Positions 60,363 through 64,000 of a DNA stretch of 64,000 bases are shown here, one piece after another (within the stretch, counting starts at the first letter, position 1; the number at the start of each line of letters is the position of its first letter). Source of the stretch: Callaeas wilsoni (lineage: Eukaryota; Chordata; Aves; Passeriformes; Callaeidae); the NCBI GenBank assembly GCA_013398955.1, contig VWPU01009580.1:1-64000 (forward strand), in the 5' to 3' direction. The notes beneath the pieces were generated by a model that worked only from the letters and a program-made list of their open reading frames with translations, was not told the DNA's origin and ran no database searches. The translations under genes were made by a program, and so were the position numbers.

Positions 60363-60934
60363 TGTCATGGTTTAAACTCAGCTTGCAACCAAGCCTTACA
60401 CAGACACCTGCACTCTTCACCTCCTGGGAGGGGGAAGAGGATCAGAAGGTCACAAGTGAGAAAACTTACGGTTTGAGATACAGACATTTTAACAGGTAAA
60501 GCAAAACCCATGTGCAGAGGCAAAGCAAAAAAAGGAATTTGTTCACCACATTCCATGGGCAGGCAGCTGTTCAGACATCTCTAGGAGAGCAGGGCTTCAT
60601 GACGTGTAACAGCGGCATGGGCAGACAAATGCCATCACTCTGAACGTGTCCTTCCCTCTTCTCCTGCCCCCGCACTGTATATGCTGAACATGATGCCACA
60701 GGGTATGGAATATCCCTTGAGACAGTCGAGGTCAGCTGTCCCAGCTGGGCCCCCTCCCAACTCATTGTGCATCCCAGCCTACTCACAAAAAGCAGAAAAG
60801 GCCTTGGCTCTGTAAGAACTGCTCAGCAGTAACAAAAACATCTCTATATTATTAGCACTTTTTTCAGTGCAGTTCCAAAACCTGGCCTCATGGCACCTAC
60901 GATGAAGAAAATTACCTCAGCCAAAACAAAGACA
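60363..60934 (-). mobile_element. Second solo LTR of an avian endogenous retrovirus
   Basis: On the plus strand it starts tgtcatggtttaaactcagc and ends cagccaaaacaaagaca, so on the minus strand it has the TG...CA ends of an LTR. Blocks typical of a common bird LTR are visible in reverse order: gtgagaaaacttacggtttg, gttcaccacattccatgggc, catctctaggagagcagggc, gaacatgatgccacagggta, ggtcagctgtcccagctggg and gcagaaaaggccttggctct. Its ends resemble those of the LTR at 10164-10735, but the middle differs, so the two are related subfamilies. By my boundaries both happen to be 572 bp. The flanks (ctttg and ccttt) do not form a clean target-site duplication. No internal retroviral genes adjoin it. The minus-strand frames at 60365-60786 lie inside it and are not genes. 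Confidence 0.88.
60676..60684 (-). promoter_or_regulatory. Degenerate TATA box of the second LTR
   Basis: On the minus strand gcatatacag stands where this LTR type usually has a TATA box. It carries substitutions. The expected ATTAAA at about 60487-60493 is also mutated (it reads GTTAAAA), so both core signals look weakened. Confidence 0.4.
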
Positions 60935-61640
60935 CCTTTTCCTTAAGGAAGGGCATTGTGCAAATAAGTTTCTTTTTCTCATTCTCATGTCAGTTGTACC
61001 TATAACTCTTTATAGTAAATTCCTTGTTGTTATATTCCTGCATATTAAATAAACTGAGGAGAAACCTTGTCCATTTTATTCAGTTACTGACCCAGCCTTT
61101 TGTCATAAGTTCTACTTACATTATTTATTATAATTATTTGTTACACTTCATTGATTATTGAGAAATTTTTTTCCAAGGACATGCATAATCCTTGAGATTC
61201 ATGTATCTTGATATTACAAGGATCATAAACCTTAAATTAGGAAAGGATGGACTAATGCACCTAAATTGCTCTTGTGTACTTTAGGAAAATTTTTAATTGT
61301 CTCTACCAGAGTGATGGCGTATTTCTGATATCTGCCACTGATGCCTTTACTCTTAGCATAAATTTAACAAAACCGTTTATTTCCATAGTTGTCGTAATCA
61401 CAAATTAGCCTATGCAAGAAATCATTTCAGCCTATTTTTTACTCAAAAATTAGAGAATTCAGGAAGGCTAGGTACAGCAATGACTCTAATCAAGTTCCTG
61501 CTCTTAAGACAGGAAATTACTTTCTTTAGTCTTCACTTAGTAGAATCATTTGAAGAATAGAAAATGAACAATTCTTCACTGCTCTATTGCTCATACAATA
61601 TTCTCGTAAAGTCTTCTCACTTTCATCAGAAAAGAGAGAA
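60935..61640. other. Non-coding stretch, nothing recognised
   Basis: AT-rich sequence between the solo LTR and the candidate poly(A) region of the minus-strand exon. Nothing is recognised. If the exon at 61.8 kb is real, this is its 3' flank. Confidence 0.5.
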
Positions 61641-61688
61641 ATGGCACAAAAATAAAAAACACAAAAAAAAACCCCCAGAAAATACAGA
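61641..61688 (-). terminator. U/GU-rich downstream element after the poly(A) signal
   Basis: Read on the minus strand, attttctgggggttttttttt is followed by gtgttttttatttttgtg, beginning about 20 bases after the AATAAA at 61713-61708. This is the classic layout of a mammalian or avian cleavage site: hexamer, 15-30 bases, then a U/GU-rich element. It may also be a chance T-rich run. Confidence 0.45.
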
Positions 61689-61707
61689 AGTCTTGAGTTC
61701 TCATCTT

Positions 61708-61713
61708 TTTATT
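61708..61713 (-). terminator. AATAAA poly(A) signal
   Basis: The minus strand reads gctaAATAAAaagatg here, 94 bases after the stop codon of the candidate last exon and just before a U/GU-rich element. The hexamer alone is common in AT-rich DNA. The arrangement with acceptor, stop and downstream element is what raises confidence. Confidence 0.45.
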
Positions 61714-61806
61714 TAGCGTTTTCAGTCTTAGCCATGCAGCACAGCTTACACTGTGCAATAAATCCAACAGGAGATGCAATGCTGCTGAAATCATTTAAAG
61801 CACTAC

Positions 61807-61887
61807 TTATTTATGGTTGGGCTTCAGCTGAGCCTTCAGCTGCCTGCCAGCATCCTGGAGGATTTGCATCTGAGAAGTGAGCTGTAC
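61807..61887 (-). CDS. Candidate last coding exon of a minus-strand gene, partial
   Basis: On the minus strand a good splice acceptor (ctgtgtattttctgcag, ending at 61888) is followed by 26 codons and TAA (61809-61807). In phase 0 it reads VQLTSQMQILQDAGRQLKAQ then LKPNHK, a Gln/Leu/Lys-rich amphipathic sequence with heptad-like spacing, as at the end of a coiled coil. A short 3' UTR with AATAAA (61713-61708) and a U/GU-rich downstream element follow. A second phase is also open up to another TAA overlapping the first, so the frame is not proven. No upstream exon was found in the 2.1 kb to the right edge, so the rest of the gene would lie beyond the window. I cannot name the family. A chance arrangement is possible. 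Confidence 0.4.
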   Translation of the reverse strand, partial: VQLTSQMQILQDAGRQLKAQLKPNHK

Positions 61888-61893
61888 CTGCAG

Positions 61894-64000
61894 AAAATAC
61901 ACAGATTTTAAGGATGCAATAATGAAGGTTGACAGTTTTAAACACAGATTATTTCTGTCAATTTACTTTTAAACTTTCCTATCTAAGATAATATTAACTA
62001 AGCTTTTCAAGCAGAATCTTCTTTGGTTCCAATCCTACTAGGCAGAGTGTTATATTCTTTTCATGTTTTCAGTGGAAAACAAATTTCTCCCTAGCCTTTG
62101 AGTCCATTTCAAAATATGTGAGGCAGACACCCTAAGGAAAGTAAAGAAATACCCTTCCCAGTACTTCACTAGATGATAAAGTAGCCAAGAGGCAAATAGG
62201 TCGATTTCAAGCACTGTTACATGTCAGCACAGCTCTTATTGGAATATTAAGTAGGCATAATGATTTTAGAAATTTATTTTTACTTAGAAGGAAGTATTTT
62301 TGAAAAAAATCATTATAGCTGCCCATTGATTTCATTAAATTTACAAAGCTCAGTTTTCCTATGAAAAGTTAATTGATTCAACAATTTACAAACTGTCTCC
62401 TCGAGAACTCTCCTCCAAATTAAACAGCTAATCACACCACTTCCTTCAAATAAATCTGACTATGGGAGGCTGACAGTGCCCTTTGCATGTTAGCAAACTA
62501 GTGCTTTCTCCCGACAGGACACAGCAGGGCTTTGTCACTGGGTCGCCTGCAAACGCCCTGCTGCACTCCCCACACTGTTTGTTACCTAAGGACTATCTCC
62601 ATCAAACAGGTCCTGACTGATCTCAACTGCCTGGGCTTGGGAAATTCACCAGGATCTGTATCAAATCCTAAGTGGACAGACTCAAGGCTTCACCCCATGG
62701 AGCCCCAAGTGGAATAAGATACCTGTGGGACCTTTTGGCTAGCCCTTGTACCACAGGCCTGGTGGCAGCTTTCTGCCAGAGCTAACTTGGCAGTGGTTGC
62801 TCTTTCTTTGCTGTGCTAATCCACACGCTGGTCAGTATGTTCCTGAAAAACAGGTCTTTTCAACAGTGCAGACAGGAGAAAAGAATAATTCCAGCCAAAA
62901 TAAATTTTCCCCTGTATTTTGATATTTATTTTCTCTTTGAAAAACATTTATCTGGGCAAAAAGACAGATATTTTTGCAGTAGTGATTTTAATTTGCTATT
63001 CTCTCTCTTGCTTATATAAACACACTGCTGTAAAACACTGTCCTCTGACAGCAGAAATCAATGGACTCTTCATATCTTAAAAACCATCAGATAACACTTC
63101 AGTGATTAAAGGATTGATTCTGTTGTGCTGTTGTCATCTGGAACAACTGAACTGAAACCAATGAATTTACGTTGCTGTAAGATCACAATCCAGCCCCCCA
63201 CCTAAGATGTTTTCCTTTGCTTGACAATCCTATAATAAGAAAAAGGGAAAAAGTTGTTTCAACAACATTGCAGATGCTGTATTTATAGTTTGTACACCAA
63301 AAGAACATATCTTTTCACAGAGCAAAGGGCTTAAGCAGAGTACTCACACCTCTTTTTCTTTCAGCACATGCGTACACGTGTAAGTGTATACATTTCTGCA
63401 CACAGGCAGATACATCTACACACATACACAGAACACAAATATACATCTCCATGAGCACACATCCATAGATAAACAACCATTTAAATATAAATATCTGTCA
63501 TAGAAGACAATGAATATATAGCAATTTTATTTTTCTCTTTCCTTCCACCTTTTAAATTTTTTCTCTGTTCTGCAGCTCCATGAAAAGCTTAAAATTTTAT
63601 CTGTATACAGGACTTTTCTCCCTCACTATTTACAAGAAAGCATTTTGTATTTAAGCAAATCCCCTATTTTCCTAGACTTTCAGATACCTTTTAATAGTGA
63701 ATTGTCTAAAAGAGGATTTCTGGGAAATATACAATTATAAAATATTAAATGTTAAATTTGTAACTGCAGATTTTTTGGTTTAGACATTCCAAAGAAAAAT
63801 AGATTTATGAGTCAGAAGGGAGAAGACATGCTGTCTGGTTAGCTAAACATTGAAGACATAGAAATTAGATTTCATATTATCTAAGGCAGATCAGTTCTTT
63901 AGCCCCTTTAGTGCCTTTTTAGTATCCAACCACCTCATAATTTTTGCTTGCAACTTTGCTTACAACTCTTATTCATCACTACTGATTACAAAAAGAGAAA
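61894..64000. other. Non-coding stretch, possible intron of the minus-strand gene
   Basis: No further exon could be framed with confidence. The part 62460-62810 is GC-richer, but its frames have no domain. CA-rich degenerate sequence lies at 63360-63470. If the exon at 61807-61887 is real, this is its preceding intron. Confidence 0.4.
63148..63200 (+). repeat. Ancient amniote-type repeat fragment
   Basis: actgaaaccaatgaatttacgttgctgtaagatcacaatccagccc resembles the motif 'gaagccaatggatttacactggtgtaaatgagatcagaatccagccc', which I recall from old interspersed repeats of turtles, crocodiles and birds. The family name is uncertain. Confidence 0.4.

Noticed and set aside
60365..60786. Two minus-strand frames of 63 and 71 codons
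   Set aside because: Both are inside the second solo LTR, which is non-coding.
1..64000. CRISPR arrays, operons, ribosome binding sites, phage or plasmid features
   Set aside because: None is present. The sequence is vertebrate nuclear DNA, and its tandem repeats are microsatellites, not direct repeats with unique spacers.

Overview
The window reads as one stretch of vertebrate nuclear DNA, almost certainly from a bird. It is AT-rich and has no complete protein-coding gene, no operon structure and no bacterial-type signals. The avian call rests on its mobile elements. There are several copies of CR1, the dominant LINE of birds and other sauropsids, and two solo LTRs of an endogenous-retrovirus type that is very common in bird genomes. 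No SINE of mammalian type is present, and interspersed repeats are sparse, as expected for a bird. Species and chromosome cannot be read from the sequence.

Layout from left to right. Positions 1-3783 are AT-rich non-coding DNA with a 47-bp perfect palindrome at 480-526. A young-type CR1 3' end lies at about 3784-4050 on the minus strand. A G/T-only tract with many G runs sits at 5452-5605. A nearly full solo LTR spans 10164-10735 on the plus strand, followed by a 203-bp pure-purine microsatellite at 10924-11126. Between 11 and 18 kb there are faint relics: a possible tRNA-derived SINE head, small hairpin repeats of old amniote type, a pair of adjoining open frames at 13.5-13.8 kb, and a GC-richer block at 17.64-18.13 kb. 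A fragment of a LINE reverse transcriptase unlike avian CR1 lies at 22.40-22.63 kb, and a CR1 endonuclease-region fragment at 26.24-26.50 kb. A CR1 whose reverse-transcriptase core has been deleted lies at 32.00-32.49 kb on the minus strand. An old, heavily decayed CR1 of about 1.5 kb covers 45.5-47.0 kb. An isolated 0.2-kb CpG island sits at 53.33-53.55 kb. Another CR1 3' end lies at 56.44-56.83 kb, a perfect (CTTTT)28 array at 58.40-58.54 kb, and a second solo LTR at 60.36-60.93 kb on the minus strand. Near the right edge, at 61.65-61.89 kb, there is a plausible last coding exon of a minus-strand gene with stop codon, poly(A) signal and U/GU-rich downstream element.

The genes do not work together in any pathway that can be seen. 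The window behaves as a gene desert or a long intron whose most informative contents are retroelement fossils of different ages, one orphan CpG island and one candidate terminal exon. I found no new multi-gene system. The items most worth a second look are the non-CR1 reverse-transcriptase fragment, the orphan CpG island and the candidate terminal exon.
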